The notes: a model not told the origin generated them from the sequence alone. A stretch of 64,000 nucleotides of DNA from JAJRXR01 sp041987545 (GCA_041987545.1 JBHIWH010000010.1:1-64000), one strand, 5' to 3'; shown: positions 50,293 to 58,677, numbered from the stretch's first letter. Program-made: numbers and translations.

Positions 50293-50303
50293 GCGCGGGC
50301 CGC

Positions 50304-52322
50304 ATGAGCGCCCGCACCGACACGCCCGCACCCCCCGAACCGGCCCGGCCCGATCCGATCGCCCCGGACTCGGCGACCCGTGTCCTGGCCGTCCTCGGCA
50401 ACCCCAACGTCGGCAAGACCACGCTCTTCAACCGCCTGTGCGGCCTCCGCCAGAAGACGTCCAACTTCCCCGGCACGACCCAGGACGCGCGCATCGGCCT
50501 GGTGAGTGTCCAAGAGGGAGAGGACGCGGGCGACCTCTGCCTCATCGACCTGCCCGGGTACTACTCGCTGGACCTGGACGTCGCCGAGTCGAGGCTGTCG
50601 CGCGATGTGCTGTCCGGCAAGGTCACGCTCCCGGGCGTCGGCGCGCCCGAGGCGCAGGTGATCGTGCTGGACGCGACGAACATCGTCCGCAACCTCGTCA
50701 TGGCGGGCGAGGCGCTGCGCCGGGGGACGCCGACGGTCGTGGTGATCAACCTCATCGACGCCGCCCGCCGGCGCGGCATCCACGTGGACACCGGCCGCCT
50801 CGCCGATCGTCTCGGCTGCCCGGTGGTCTCGTGCAGCGCGCGCACGGGCGAGGGCATCGACGACCTCCGGGCCCTGCTCGCCTCGCCCCGCGCCCCCGCC
50901 CACGAGCCGCCCGAGGGCATCGACGAGCTCGAGCGCTGGGCCGACCGGGTCTACGCCGAGGTCGGCACTGACGCGCCGGAGCGCGGGTCGGACCGGCTCA
51001 CAGACCGACTGGACCGCGCGTTCACGCACCCGGTCCTGGGCGTCGCGCTGTTCGCCATCGCGATGACCGCCCTGTTCTGGGTCATCTTCCGGCTGGCCGC
51101 GTACCCGATGGACTGGATCGACATCTTCTTCGCCACGCTCGGGTCGGCCGCCCACGACGCGCTGCCCGCCGGCATCCTCCGGGACCTGCTGGTCGATGGC
51201 GTCATCGCCGGCGTGGGCGCCACGCTCATCTTCCTGCCCCAGATCTGCCTGCTCTTCTTCCTGATCTCGCTGCTCGAGGACACGGGGTACCTGGCGCGGG
51301 CGGCGTTCGTCATCGACCGCCTGCTGCGGCCGTTCGGCTTGTCGGGGCACGCGTTCGTGCCGCTGCTCTCGTCGCACGCCTGCGCCCTGCCCGGCATCAT
51401 GGCGGCCCGCGCGGTCCCCGACCGGCGCGACCGACTCGCGACGATCCTCGTCGCCCCGTTCATGAGCTGCACCGCGCGCATCCCGGTGTACGTGCTGCTG
51501 ACGGCGCTGCTGTTCCCGCAGCGCCCGGCGATGCAGGCGGTCGCGTTCACCGGGTGCTACGCGCTGGGCATCCTCGCCGCCCTGCTCTCGTCACTCGTCG
51601 CCCGCCGGACGATCCTCCGGGGCAAGACGCGCCCGATGGCGCTCGAGCTGCCCGGCTACCGCCTTCCCAGCCTGCGGACCGCGCTGCTCACGACGTGGGA
51701 CCGGGGCAAGGTCTTCGTCCGCAAAGCGGGCACGCTGATCCTGGGTATCTCGATCGTGCTCTGGTGGCTGGGCGAGTACCCGCACGTGCCGCCCCCGCAA
51801 GAGGCGACGGCCCTGCGCGCACAAGCCGTTGAGGTCGCGCCGACCGCGCCCGAGCGCGCCGAGGCCCTCGACGCCGAGGCCGACGCGATCGAGTCGCGGC
51901 ACGCGGCCCGCAACTCCTTCCTGGGCCGCGCCGGCGCCACGCTCCAGCCCGTCTTCGAGCCCCTGGGCTACGACCGCCGCCTGACGATCGGCGTGCTCGC
52001 CAGCTTCGCCGCCCGCGAGGTCTTCGTCACGACCATGGCCGTCCAGGTCGTCGGCTCCGACGAGGTCGAGGAGGAGGGAGTCTTCGACGCGCTGGCGACC
52101 GCGCGGCGAGACGACGGCGGCCCGATCTTCACCACCGCCACCAGCTGGTCCCTGCTCGTCTACTACGTCCTGGCGATGCAGTGCCTGCCGACGCTCGTCG
52201 TCACCGCCCGCGAGGCCGGCGGCGCCAGGTGGGCCCTGCTCCAGCTCGCCTGGATGAGCGGCCTGGCCTACCTGCTGGCCATGCTCGTCTACCAGGCGCT
52301 CCGCCTGGCCGGGGTCGGGTGA
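50304..52322 (+). CDS. feoB: Ferrous iron transporter FeoB
   Basis: 672 aa GTP-dependent Fe2+ permease. N-terminal G domain with G1 GNPNVGKTTLFNRLCG, switch I TSNFPGTTQDA, G3 DLPGYYSL, and G4 in VVINLIDAA, then a helical GDI-like spacer, and from about residue 235 a multi-pass domain with two Gate motifs, including LLSSHACALPGIMAARAV and MSCTARIPVYVLLTALL. A loop of about 50 residues rich in Ala/Glu (about 490-540) replaces the shorter loop of typical FeoB. Starts 11 nt after feoA and overlaps the next gene by one base. Confidence 0.95.
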   Translation: MSARTDTPAPPEPARPDPIAPDSATRVLAVLGNPNVGKTTLFNRLCGLRQKTSNFPGTTQDARIGLVSVQEGEDAGDLCLIDLPGYYSLDLDVAESRLSRDVLSGKVTLPGVGAPEAQVIVLDATNIVRNLVMAGEALRRGTPTVVVINLIDAARRRGIHVDTGRLADRLGCPVVSCSARTGEGIDDLRALLASPRAPAHEPPEGIDELERWADRVYAEVGTDAPERGSDRLTDRLDRAFTHPVLGVALFAIAMTALFWVIFRLAAYPMDWIDIFFATLGSAAHDALPAGILRDLLVDGVIAGVGATLIFLPQICLLFFLISLLEDTGYLARAAFVIDRLLRPFGLSGHAFVPLLSSHACALPGIMAARAVPDRRDRLATILVAPFMSCTARIPVYVLLTALLFPQRPAMQAVAFTGCYALGILAALLSSLVARRTILRGKTRPMALELPGYRLPSLRTALLTTWDRGKVFVRKAGTLILGISIVLWWLGEYPHVPPPQEATALRAQAVEVAPTAPERAEALDAEADAIESRHAARNSFLGRAGATLQPVFEPLGYDRRLTIGVLASFAAREVFVTTMAVQVVGSDEVEEEGVFDALATARRDDGGPIFTTATSWSLLVYYVLAMQCLPTLVVTAREAGGARWALLQLAWMSGLAYLLAMLVYQALRLAGVG

Positions 52323-52471
52323 TGTTCCCGGTCGGCGACTGGCAGTTCTGGGTCGCGACGCTCGTGGTGGCCGGCGTCGTCGGGCTCGGCGTCCGGCGGT
52401 TGCTCCGCCGAAGGGCCCGTCGCCACAAGAAGCCGGTCGCCCTGACCATCGAGCGAAGGCGTTCGGGCTGA
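52322..52471 (+). CDS. FeoB-associated small membrane protein
   Basis: 49 aa, MFPVGDWQFWVATLVVAGVV then GLGVRRLLRRRARRHKKPVA. One membrane helix followed by a strongly basic tail. It starts on the last base of the feoB stop (TGATG), so it is coupled to feoB. Position and topology match the small FeoB-associated membrane proteins known in other bacteria, but it lacks their Cys residues and shares no FeoC motif. A FeoB assembly or regulatory partner is inferred. Confidence 0.7.
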   Translation: MFPVGDWQFWVATLVVAGVVGLGVRRLLRRRARRHKKPVALTIERRRSG

Positions 52472-52483
52472 GGCGGCGGGCAG

Positions 52484-52489
52484 TATCAT
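52484..52489 (+). promoter_or_regulatory. -10 box of CoA-transferase B gene
   Basis: TATCAT 6 nt before ATG 52496, one of the clearest examples of the leaderless spacing in this window. Confidence 0.6.
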
Positions 52490-52495
52490 GGGCCC

Positions 52496-53158
52496 ATGGC
52501 ACTGACCCGCGACCAGATCACCCGCCGCGCGGCCGCCGAGCTCGAGGACGGCTTCATCGTCAACCTCGGCATCGGCATGCCCACGCTCGTCGCCAACCAC
52601 ATCCCCGACGGGATGGACGTCTGGCTCCAGAGTGAGAACGGACTGCTCGGCATCGGGCCCTTCCCCAAGGACGCCGACGTGGACGCCGACCTCATCAACG
52701 CCGGCAAGCAGACCATCACCGCCCGCAAGGGCGCCAGCTACTTCTCCTCCGCTGACTCGTTCGCGATGATCCGCGGGGGGCACATCGACATGTGCATCCT
52801 GGGCGCGATGGAGATCTCCCAGTCCGGCGACATCGCGAACTGGATGATCCCCGGCAAGATGATCAAGGGCATGGGCGGGGCGATGGACTTGGTAGCGGGC
52901 GTCAAGAAGGTCGTGGTCACCATGGAGCACTGCTCCAAGAAGGGCGACCCCAAGATTGTCCCCGAGTGCACCCTCCCCCTCACGGGCCTGGCCTGCATCG
53001 ACATGATCATCACCGACCTGTGCGTCCTCGAGTTCGACGCGGACATGAACCGCTTCCGCCTGACCGAGCTGGCGCCGGGCGTCACGGTCGACGAGGTCAA
53101 GGCCAAGACGACCGCCGAGATCCTGACCGATCGCGAGCCGGTTGAGATGCGCGTGTGA
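52496..53158 (+). CDS. scoB: 3-oxoacid CoA-transferase subunit B
   Basis: 220 aa beta subunit of a SCOT/AtoA-type enzyme. The catalytic Glu is in LQSENGLLGIGPF; other marks are VNLGIGMPTLVANHIP, ARKGASYFSSADSFAMIRGG, HIDMCILGAMEISQSGDIAN, DLVAGVKKVVVTMEHCSKKG and PLTGLACIDMIITDLCVLEF. It is 8 kb from subunit A (43777) and on the same strand. It is followed by the ctlX-like gene with a GTGA overlap (53155-53158). Acts in 3-oxoacid/acetoacetate metabolism; the exact substrate is not readable. Confidence 0.93.
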   Translation: MALTRDQITRRAAAELEDGFIVNLGIGMPTLVANHIPDGMDVWLQSENGLLGIGPFPKDADVDADLINAGKQTITARKGASYFSSADSFAMIRGGHIDMCILGAMEISQSGDIANWMIPGKMIKGMGGAMDLVAGVKKVVVTMEHCSKKGDPKIVPECTLPLTGLACIDMIITDLCVLEFDADMNRFRLTELAPGVTVDEVKAKTTAEILTDREPVEMRV

Positions 53159-54090
53159 CCGCCCAGGCGACCGACACCGTGCTGATGGTCCGCCCGGCCC
53201 GGTTCGGGGCCAACCCCGAGACGAGCGCGTCCAACGCATTCCAGTACGAGGCGAGCGCCGACGCCGCGGCGGTGGGGGACCTCGCCCGCGAGGAGTTCGA
53301 CGCCGCGGTCGGCTGCCTCCGCGACGCTGGGGTCCGCGTCATCGTCGCGGACGACTCGCCGGAGTCCGCGCCCCCGGACGCGGTGTTCCCCAACAACTGG
53401 TTCACCACCCACGCCGACGGGCGGGCCGTGCTCTACCCGATGCTCTCGCCGATCCGCCGACGCGAGCGCCGGCCTCAGCTTCTCGAACAGGTCGCAGCCG
53501 AGCAGGGCCTCGACCTCCGCGTCCTGGACTCATGGCTCGTGCGCGCCCACGAAAACAAGGGCGAGTTCCTCGAGGGCACGGGCTCGCTCGTCCTCGACCG
53601 TGTCAACAAGGTCGCGTACGCCTGCCGCTCGCCCCGCACGCACGGGGTCGCCTTCGACGCGTTCTGCGCCCGCCTCGGCTACCGGGGCGTGCTATTCGAC
53701 GCGGCCGACGCCGAGGGCCGGGCGTACTACCACACCAACGTCATTATGTCCCTGGGCGAGCGCGTCGCCGTCGTTTGCTCGGAGTCGATCGCCGAGGCCG
53801 ACCGCGGCCGCGTCCACGAGTCCCTCGAGCGGTCCGGGCACACCCGCATCGACATCACGCGCGACCAGGTCCTGTCGTTCGTCGGCAACATGCTCGAGCT
53901 GCGATCCTCGTCCGGCGCCGGCGTAATGGCGATGTCCACGACCGCCCACGACGCCCTCACACCCGCGCAGCGGGACGCGCTGACCGGCGCCGGGCTCACC
54001 CTCGTGCACGCGCCGATCCCGACGATCGAGCGAGTCGGCGGGGGCAGCCTCCGGTGCATGATCGCCGAGGTCTTCCTGCCCGCGGTCTGA
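53155..54090 (+). CDS. ctlX: Amidinotransferase-fold hydrolase (CtlX/arginine deiminase-related)
   Basis: 311 aa guanidine-modifying fold. Marks of the group: MVRPARFGANPETSASNAFQ, PDAVFPNNWFTTHADGR, SPIRRRERRPQLLEQV, EFLEGTGSLVLDRVNKVAY, YYHTNVIMSLGERVAVVC with the catalytic His, VLSFVGNMLELRSS and GGSLRCMIAEVFLP with the catalytic Cys. The set fits the citrulline-utilisation hydrolase CtlX or related arginine-deiminase-like enzymes (family recall). GTG start overlaps the CoA-transferase B stop. Confidence 0.85.
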   Translation: MTAQATDTVLMVRPARFGANPETSASNAFQYEASADAAAVGDLAREEFDAAVGCLRDAGVRVIVADDSPESAPPDAVFPNNWFTTHADGRAVLYPMLSPIRRRERRPQLLEQVAAEQGLDLRVLDSWLVRAHENKGEFLEGTGSLVLDRVNKVAYACRSPRTHGVAFDAFCARLGYRGVLFDAADAEGRAYYHTNVIMSLGERVAVVCSESIAEADRGRVHESLERSGHTRIDITRDQVLSFVGNMLELRSSSGAGVMAMSTTAHDALTPAQRDALTGAGLTLVHAPIPTIERVGGGSLRCMIAEVFLPAV

Positions 54091-54170
54091 TGGCGCTCGG
54101 CGCGGGCCCCGGCGTGGGCTATCCTCTTCTCCGGGCCCCGGGGGGGCCTGAACACCCAAGGAGAACCGAG

Positions 54171-54581
54171 ATGGCGAACTACCCGATCGAGGACGTGGAG
54201 GGCATCGGCCCGTCGTACGGCGAGAAGCTCCGCAAGGCCGGCATCGACGATACCGACGCCCTGCTCGCCGCCTGCAAGAGCCCCGCCGACCGCAAGGCTC
54301 TGGCCGAGAAGTCCGACATCGGCGACGCGCACATCCTCAAGTGGGCCAACATGGTGGACCTCTACCGCGTCAAGGGCATCGGCAGCGAGTTCTCCGAGCT
54401 GCTGGAGGCCTCGGGCGTGGACACGGTGCCCGAGCTGGCCCAGCGCAACGCCGCCAACCTCGCCGCCAAGATGGTCGAGGTCAACGACGCGAAGAAGCTG
54501 ACCCGCCGCGTCCCGACCGAGTCCGAGGTCGCGGGCTGGGTCGAGCACGCCAAGACGCTCGGCCGCGCGCTCGAGTACTGA
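54171..54581 (+). CDS. DUF4332 helix-hairpin-helix protein
   Basis: 136 aa. A tandem of helix-hairpin-helix units: YPIEDVEGIGPSYGEKLRKA then MVDLYRVKGIGSEFSELLEA with GVDTVPELAQRN, the DUF4332 layout (family knowledge). Probably binds DNA or another nucleic acid. A clear AAGGAG lies 8 nt before the ATG; TATCCT about 50 nt upstream is a likely -10. A bidirectional terminator follows at 54609-54641. Confidence 0.85.
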   Translation: MANYPIEDVEGIGPSYGEKLRKAGIDDTDALLAACKSPADRKALAEKSDIGDAHILKWANMVDLYRVKGIGSEFSELLEASGVDTVPELAQRNAANLAAKMVEVNDAKKLTRRVPTESEVAGWVEHAKTLGRALEY

Positions 54582-54608
54582 TCCGGACAGACCTGCTCGG
54601 CCAAGAAG

Positions 54609-54641
54609 AAACCGCCCCGGTTGATGCCGGGGCGGTTTTCT
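54609..54641. terminator. Bidirectional terminator
   Basis: Stem ACCGCCCCGG (54611-54620) / CCGGGGCGGT (54627-54636), 6-nt loop. Followed by TTTCTGTT on the plus strand and by TTTCTTCTTGG on the minus strand. It separates the convergent DUF4332 gene and the 54701 gene. Confidence 0.85.
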
Positions 54642-54700
54642 GTTGCGCGTCGTGCGCCCGCGTGCGTGTGTTGTGCCGCCGCGGGGCGCTGGAAACCCGG

Positions 54701-55471
54701 TCAGGGGACCGCCGGGGCCTCGGCCTCCTCGGCCGCCTCCTCGTCGTCCGCGCCGCCGGTCACGCTGTCGATTGCTTTCTGGATCTCGTCGGAGACGTCG
54801 ATCGACGGCGGCTGGGCCGGCACGCCCGCCTCGTCCGCCGCCGCGACCGCGTTGGCGATCACCTGTCGCAGCTCCTCGTCCGTGCAGTCCTCGGGCGGCT
54901 TGAGATGCAGCTTGAACTGCGGGTGGTCGATGTGCACGCCGCGGCCCGCGCCGCCGGCGCTCTCGATCGGCTCGAACACGTCCTGGAGCGTCGCCGGCGA
55001 GATGCTCTCGTCGAACACGCCCTGCGCCAGCCGCGCCAGGGCGACCTTGCTCTGCTCCAGCTCCTCGTCGCTCAGGTCCGAGGCCTCGACGAAGTACTCC
55101 TCGTGCGCCTCGTACACGATCGCCGCCGGCAGCAACGGGCTCTCGGCGAGCTTCTCGAAGATCTGCCCCATCTCCTCGAAGGAGATATCCCCGCTCTTGA
55201 ACCCGGCCGCGAGTTCGTTGATCTGCGCGATGACCTGGGTCTTCTCCTCGTCGGGCAGGTCGGAGTCCTCGATCAGCTCCGTCGCGACGTTCTGCCCGAT
55301 GTCCGCGGCCCACCCCTTCCAGCTCATCGCGACGTACACCACCCCGCCCACGATCAGCACGATGAGCAGCACGAGCACGACCAGGCACCCGATCAGCACC
55401 TTCCCGTCGCGCGCCCCACCGGGCGCCGCGACGCCCGCCCCGCCCCGATTCGCCATCGCCCGCGTCCTCAT
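54701..55471 (-). CDS. Membrane-anchored acidic protein, unknown
   Basis: 256 aa from ATG 55471 (GGGAGG upstream). A basic N terminus, one long membrane helix (VLIGCLVVLVLLIVLIVGGV), then a helical acidic domain: NVATELIEDSDLPDEEKTQV, ELAAGFKSGDISFEEMGQIF and EELEQSKVALARLAQG, ending in an extremely acidic tail (DDEEAAEEAEAPAVP). No family recognised. The frame to 55585 is an unlikely extension. Confidence 0.65.
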   Translation of the reverse strand: MRTRAMANRGGAGVAAPGGARDGKVLIGCLVVLVLLIVLIVGGVVYVAMSWKGWAADIGQNVATELIEDSDLPDEEKTQVIAQINELAAGFKSGDISFEEMGQIFEKLAESPLLPAAIVYEAHEEYFVEASDLSDEELEQSKVALARLAQGVFDESISPATLQDVFEPIESAGGAGRGVHIDHPQFKLHLKPPEDCTDEELRQVIANAVAAADEAGVPAQPPSIDVSDEIQKAIDSVTGGADDEEAAEEAEAPAVP

Positions 55472-55572
55472 GACGTCCGCCTCCCTTCGCGGGCGCACTC
55501 GTCGCGCCCAACTCGTCCACGATGGTATTCGGTTCTCGCGGCCTCCGCTTTCGCGCACGCTACCATCGCCCC

Positions 55573-56667
55573 ATGACCGGCCCAAAGACCACGCCCCGAC
55601 GCTGGTTCGACGCGCACCTGGACCTGGGCATGCTCGCCGAGAAGGGACGAGACATGCACGCGCCCCTCGACGACTGCCGGGGCGAGCTGCAGCCCGCCGC
55701 GGTCACGCTTCCTTCGTTGCGGGACGGCAACGTGCGCGCGTGCCTGGGCACGATCTTCACCGAGGCCGTCACCGACCCGGCCGCGCCCGACGCCGAGACC
55801 GCGCCCCTCGCCTACCCGATCGGCGACGCGGACGCGGCGTACCGCGCGGGCATGCGCCAGCTCAAGCTATACCAGGCCTGGGCGGGCGCGGGCGTGGTCG
55901 ATCTCATGCCCCGCCGCGGCGCCGAGCGCGCCACCGCCGACAACGCCCCCCTCCGCCTCGGCATCCTCGTCGAGTGCGCCGACCCGATCTCGTCGCCCGA
56001 CGAGCTGGACGCCTGGGCCGACGCGGGCGTCGTCGCCATCGGTATGGCCTGGTGGCACAAGTCCCGGTACGCCGCGGGCAACGGCGTCGAGGCGGGCTCG
56101 GACGACGACGGCCTGACCGACCTCGGCCGCGAGCTGGTCGCGCGCATGGACCAGCTCGGCATCGTCCACGACCTCTCGCACCTGTCCCAGCTGAGCACCG
56201 AGCAGCTGCTCGAGCTGACCGACGCGCCCGTCATCGCCAGCCACTCCAACTGCCGCCGGCTCCTGGGCGGCCGCGACAACGAGCAGTGGCAGCGGCACCT
56301 GGCCGACGAGACCATCGCCGAGATCGGCCGCCGGGGGGGCGTCGTCGGGCTCAACCTCGTCCGCAACTTCATCCGCACCGGTCTCGACCGCGACGACCCG
56401 ACCGACCGGCCGAGCATCGACGAGGCGATCGCCCACGTCGAGCACGTCTGCGAGGTGATGGGCCACCGCCGGGGCGTGGGCCTGGGCTCGGACATGGACG
56501 GCGGGATCACCGCCAACGACCTGCCCGCCGGCATCGACACCCCGAGCGACCTGGCCAAACTCGCCGACGCGCTCAGCGCCCGCGGCTGGCCCGACGACGA
56601 CGTCCACGCCTTCGCCTGGGGCACCTGGGCCCGCTTCTGGGGCCTCGAGAGCGCGCCCGGCGGCTAG
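55573..56667 (+). CDS. Peptidase M19 (membrane dipeptidase family)
   Basis: 364 aa binuclear zinc dipeptidase of the renal dipeptidase type. Metal and active-site motifs: RRWFDAHLDLGMLAEKG, LGIVHDLSHLSQLSTEQL, PVIASHSNCRRLLGGRDN and GVGLGSDMDGGI. No signal peptide, so cytoplasmic in this bacterium. TACCAT (55561-55566) precedes ATG 55573 by 6 nt, fitting a leaderless transcript. The TAG stop (56665-56667) lies in the left end of the palindromic element 56664-56756. Confidence 0.9.
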   Translation: MTGPKTTPRRWFDAHLDLGMLAEKGRDMHAPLDDCRGELQPAAVTLPSLRDGNVRACLGTIFTEAVTDPAAPDAETAPLAYPIGDADAAYRAGMRQLKLYQAWAGAGVVDLMPRRGAERATADNAPLRLGILVECADPISSPDELDAWADAGVVAIGMAWWHKSRYAAGNGVEAGSDDDGLTDLGRELVARMDQLGIVHDLSHLSQLSTEQLLELTDAPVIASHSNCRRLLGGRDNEQWQRHLADETIAEIGRRGGVVGLNLVRNFIRTGLDRDDPTDRPSIDEAIAHVEHVCEVMGHRRGVGLGSDMDGGITANDLPAGIDTPSDLAKLADALSARGWPDDDVHAFAWGTWARFWGLESAPGG

Positions 56668-56756
56668 CCCCAAGCGTCAGCGCGGGGCCCGGTGGGGCCC
56701 CATCACACCTGGCCCGTCCGGGTTCGCCGGGGCCCGTCGCTTACGCTCCGGGCTAG
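56664..56756. repeat. REP-like 93-bp palindromic element between convergent genes
   Basis: An imperfect palindrome: CTAGCCC (56664-56670) then AAGCGTCAGCG and GGGGCCC on the left; GGGCCCGTCGCTTACGCT and GGGCTAG (56750-56756) on the right, with an inner GGCC-rich stem. The CTAG ends carry the TAG stop codons of both flanking genes. It resembles REP elements; the copy number elsewhere is unknown to me. Confidence 0.65.
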
Positions 56757-57781
56757 TTGCTCGTGCCCGATGCGTCGTGCGCCGCCGCGAGCGACTCGCC
56801 GTGCTCGGCGCGGCAGTGCGCGCACCAGAGCGACGCCCGCGCCAGCACGCCGGCCTCGCCCTCGGGCCCCATCGCCGCCTGGCCCTGGTGCGCCGCCGGC
56901 GGCATGTCCGACAGGCGCGAGAGCATCCGCTCGCGGTACCGGTCCGGGTACATGCCGTAGTCGGGGTTGTTCTGCGTGTACGCGTACTCGCCGGCGAGCA
57001 TGCCCTGGATCCGCGCGATCCGCGTGTCCGACGCCGGGTGCGTGCTGAGCCACTCGGGCGGGCGGGACGCGCCGGCCGAGGCGGCCTTGAGCGTCTCCAT
57101 CACCAGCTCCTGGCCCTTCGGGTCGTACATGGCCTTGCTCATGTACCGCACGCCGAGCATGTCCGCCTCGAGCTCCTCGTCCCGCCCGTACTTGAGCAGC
57201 ACGATGTTCCCGCCGACGGCCAGCGCCGGGACGCCGATCTGCCCGTAGCGCCCGAGCGCCGTGTCGTCGCCGGCGACGCCGACCGCGACCGCGCCCGCGG
57301 CCAGCGCGACGTTGAAGCCGATCTGCTTGCTCATCCGCTGGTTGCCGTGACGCGCCGTCACGTGCCCGATCTCGTGCCCGATCACGCCCGCCATCTCGGC
57401 CTCGCTACCCAGCTGCTCGGCCAGCCCGCGGGACAGGTACACCTTGCCCCCGGGCAGCGCGAACGCGTTGATCACGGCCGAGTCCAGCAGCGTGAACTCC
57501 CACGGCAGATCGGGCACGCCCTCCTCGACATGGGTGACCAGCTTGGCGCCGACCTCGTTGACGTACGCCCGCGTCGTCGCGTCGTTGACCTCGCCCCCAA
57601 ACTGCTGGGTCATCTGGGGGCCGGCCTCGAGCCCGATCGCCCGCTCCTCCTCCCAGCTGAGCAGCGTGAACGACCGCGCCCCGGTCGCCGGGTTGGTCGA
57701 GCACCCGACCTGGGCCGCCGCGCCGACGGAGGCCAGCAGCGTGATGGAGAGGAGCCGAGCGAGTCCGAGCCGCGTGCGCAT
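56753..57781 (-). CDS. M48 family metallopeptidase, lipoprotein
   Basis: 342 aa. Lipoprotein signal with lipobox AQVGC (Cys27), then a typical M48 protein: zinc motif HEIGH in AGVIGHEIGHVTARHG, third ligand Glu in DEELEADMLGVRYM, and THPASDTRIARIQGM in the C-terminal part. Similar exported M48 proteins (BepA/LoiP type) act in envelope quality control. The C terminus adds a short CxxC tail, LWCAHCRAEHGE. A GGAGG ribosome binding site lies 7 nt before the ATG. The stop TAG is inside the palindromic element. Confidence 0.88.
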   Translation of the reverse strand: MRTRLGLARLLSITLLASVGAAAQVGCSTNPATGARSFTLLSWEEERAIGLEAGPQMTQQFGGEVNDATTRAYVNEVGAKLVTHVEEGVPDLPWEFTLLDSAVINAFALPGGKVYLSRGLAEQLGSEAEMAGVIGHEIGHVTARHGNQRMSKQIGFNVALAAGAVAVGVAGDDTALGRYGQIGVPALAVGGNIVLLKYGRDEELEADMLGVRYMSKAMYDPKGQELVMETLKAASAGASRPPEWLSTHPASDTRIARIQGMLAGEYAYTQNNPDYGMYPDRYRERMLSRLSDMPPAAHQGQAAMGPEGEAGVLARASLWCAHCRAEHGESLAAAHDASGTSN

Positions 57782-57846
57782 GTCGTGCCTCCGAGTCTGA
57801 ATCCGGGCCCGTGGGCGGGGCGATGCATGAATAGGATCACCCGACC

Positions 57847-58677
57847 ATGCCCGCGACCGATCGTATCACCGCGAGCCAGCAGACGCCCCCCGCCTGGGCC
57901 CAGGGCGACTTGGACGCCGTCCACGCGCGGCAGGACAAGGCCCGCCGCGTCCGCGACATGTTCGCCTCCATCGCCCACGCCTACGACCTGAACAACCGCG
58001 TCCACTCCATGTGGCGCGACCAGGCCTGGCGCCGGGCGGCGGTCCGGGCCGCCGGCGTCTCCGCGACCGACCGCGTCCTCGACGCCGCCTGCGGGACGGG
58101 CGACCTCTCCCAGGCGTTTGCCGCCTCCCGGGCGCGCGAGGTCGTCGGTCTCGACTTCACCGACAAGATGCTCGAACACGCGCGCGACAAGCAGACCCGC
58201 CTCGACCCCGCCCACGCCGCCAAGCTCTCGTACATCCAGGGCGACGCCCAGGACCTGCCCTTCGGCGACGCCGAGTTCGACGTCGTCTCCATCGCATTCG
58301 GCATCCGCAACGTGCAGGAGCCGGCCCGCGCCCTGGCCGAGTTTGCGCGCGTGCTTCGGCCAGGCGGGCGCCTGGTCATCCTGGAGTTCCACGCGCCGCC
58401 CAACCCGGTCGTCCGGCGCCTCAACGCCTTCTACTGCGGCTGGCTCATGCCCAGGACCGCCGCCCTCCTCGCCCGCGACCGATCGGGCGCGTACGCCTAC
58501 CTGCCCAAGTCGGTCGGCCAGTTCATGGACGCGGCCGCCCTCCGCGACGCCATCACCGCCGCCGGCTTCCGGGACGCGACCTCCAGGCCCATGACCCTCG
58601 GGGTGTGCGTCTGCCACCGGGCGGTCCGAGAAGGCGCGGCCGACCCCGCGTCGAACCACCCAGCGCCGGTCCAATAA
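57847..58677 (+). CDS. menG: Menaquinone/ubiquinone methyltransferase (MenG/UbiE)
   Basis: 276 aa class I SAM-dependent methyltransferase making (demethyl)menaquinone to menaquinone or the ubiquinone equivalent. Motifs: VRDMFASIAHAYDLNNRVHS, SAM motif I VLDAACGTGDLS, GLDFTDKMLEHARDK, YIQGDAQDLPFGDAEFDVVS, IAFGIRNVQEP and YLPKSVGQF. The C-terminal extension of about 25 residues is not conserved. TAGGAT (57832-57837) lies 9 nt before the ATG; the gene diverges from M48. Menaquinone is inferred from phylum knowledge. Confidence 0.92.
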   Translation: MPATDRITASQQTPPAWAQGDLDAVHARQDKARRVRDMFASIAHAYDLNNRVHSMWRDQAWRRAAVRAAGVSATDRVLDAACGTGDLSQAFAASRAREVVGLDFTDKMLEHARDKQTRLDPAHAAKLSYIQGDAQDLPFGDAEFDVVSIAFGIRNVQEPARALAEFARVLRPGGRLVILEFHAPPNPVVRRLNAFYCGWLMPRTAALLARDRSGAYAYLPKSVGQFMDAAALRDAITAAGFRDATSRPMTLGVCVCHRAVREGAADPASNHPAPVQ

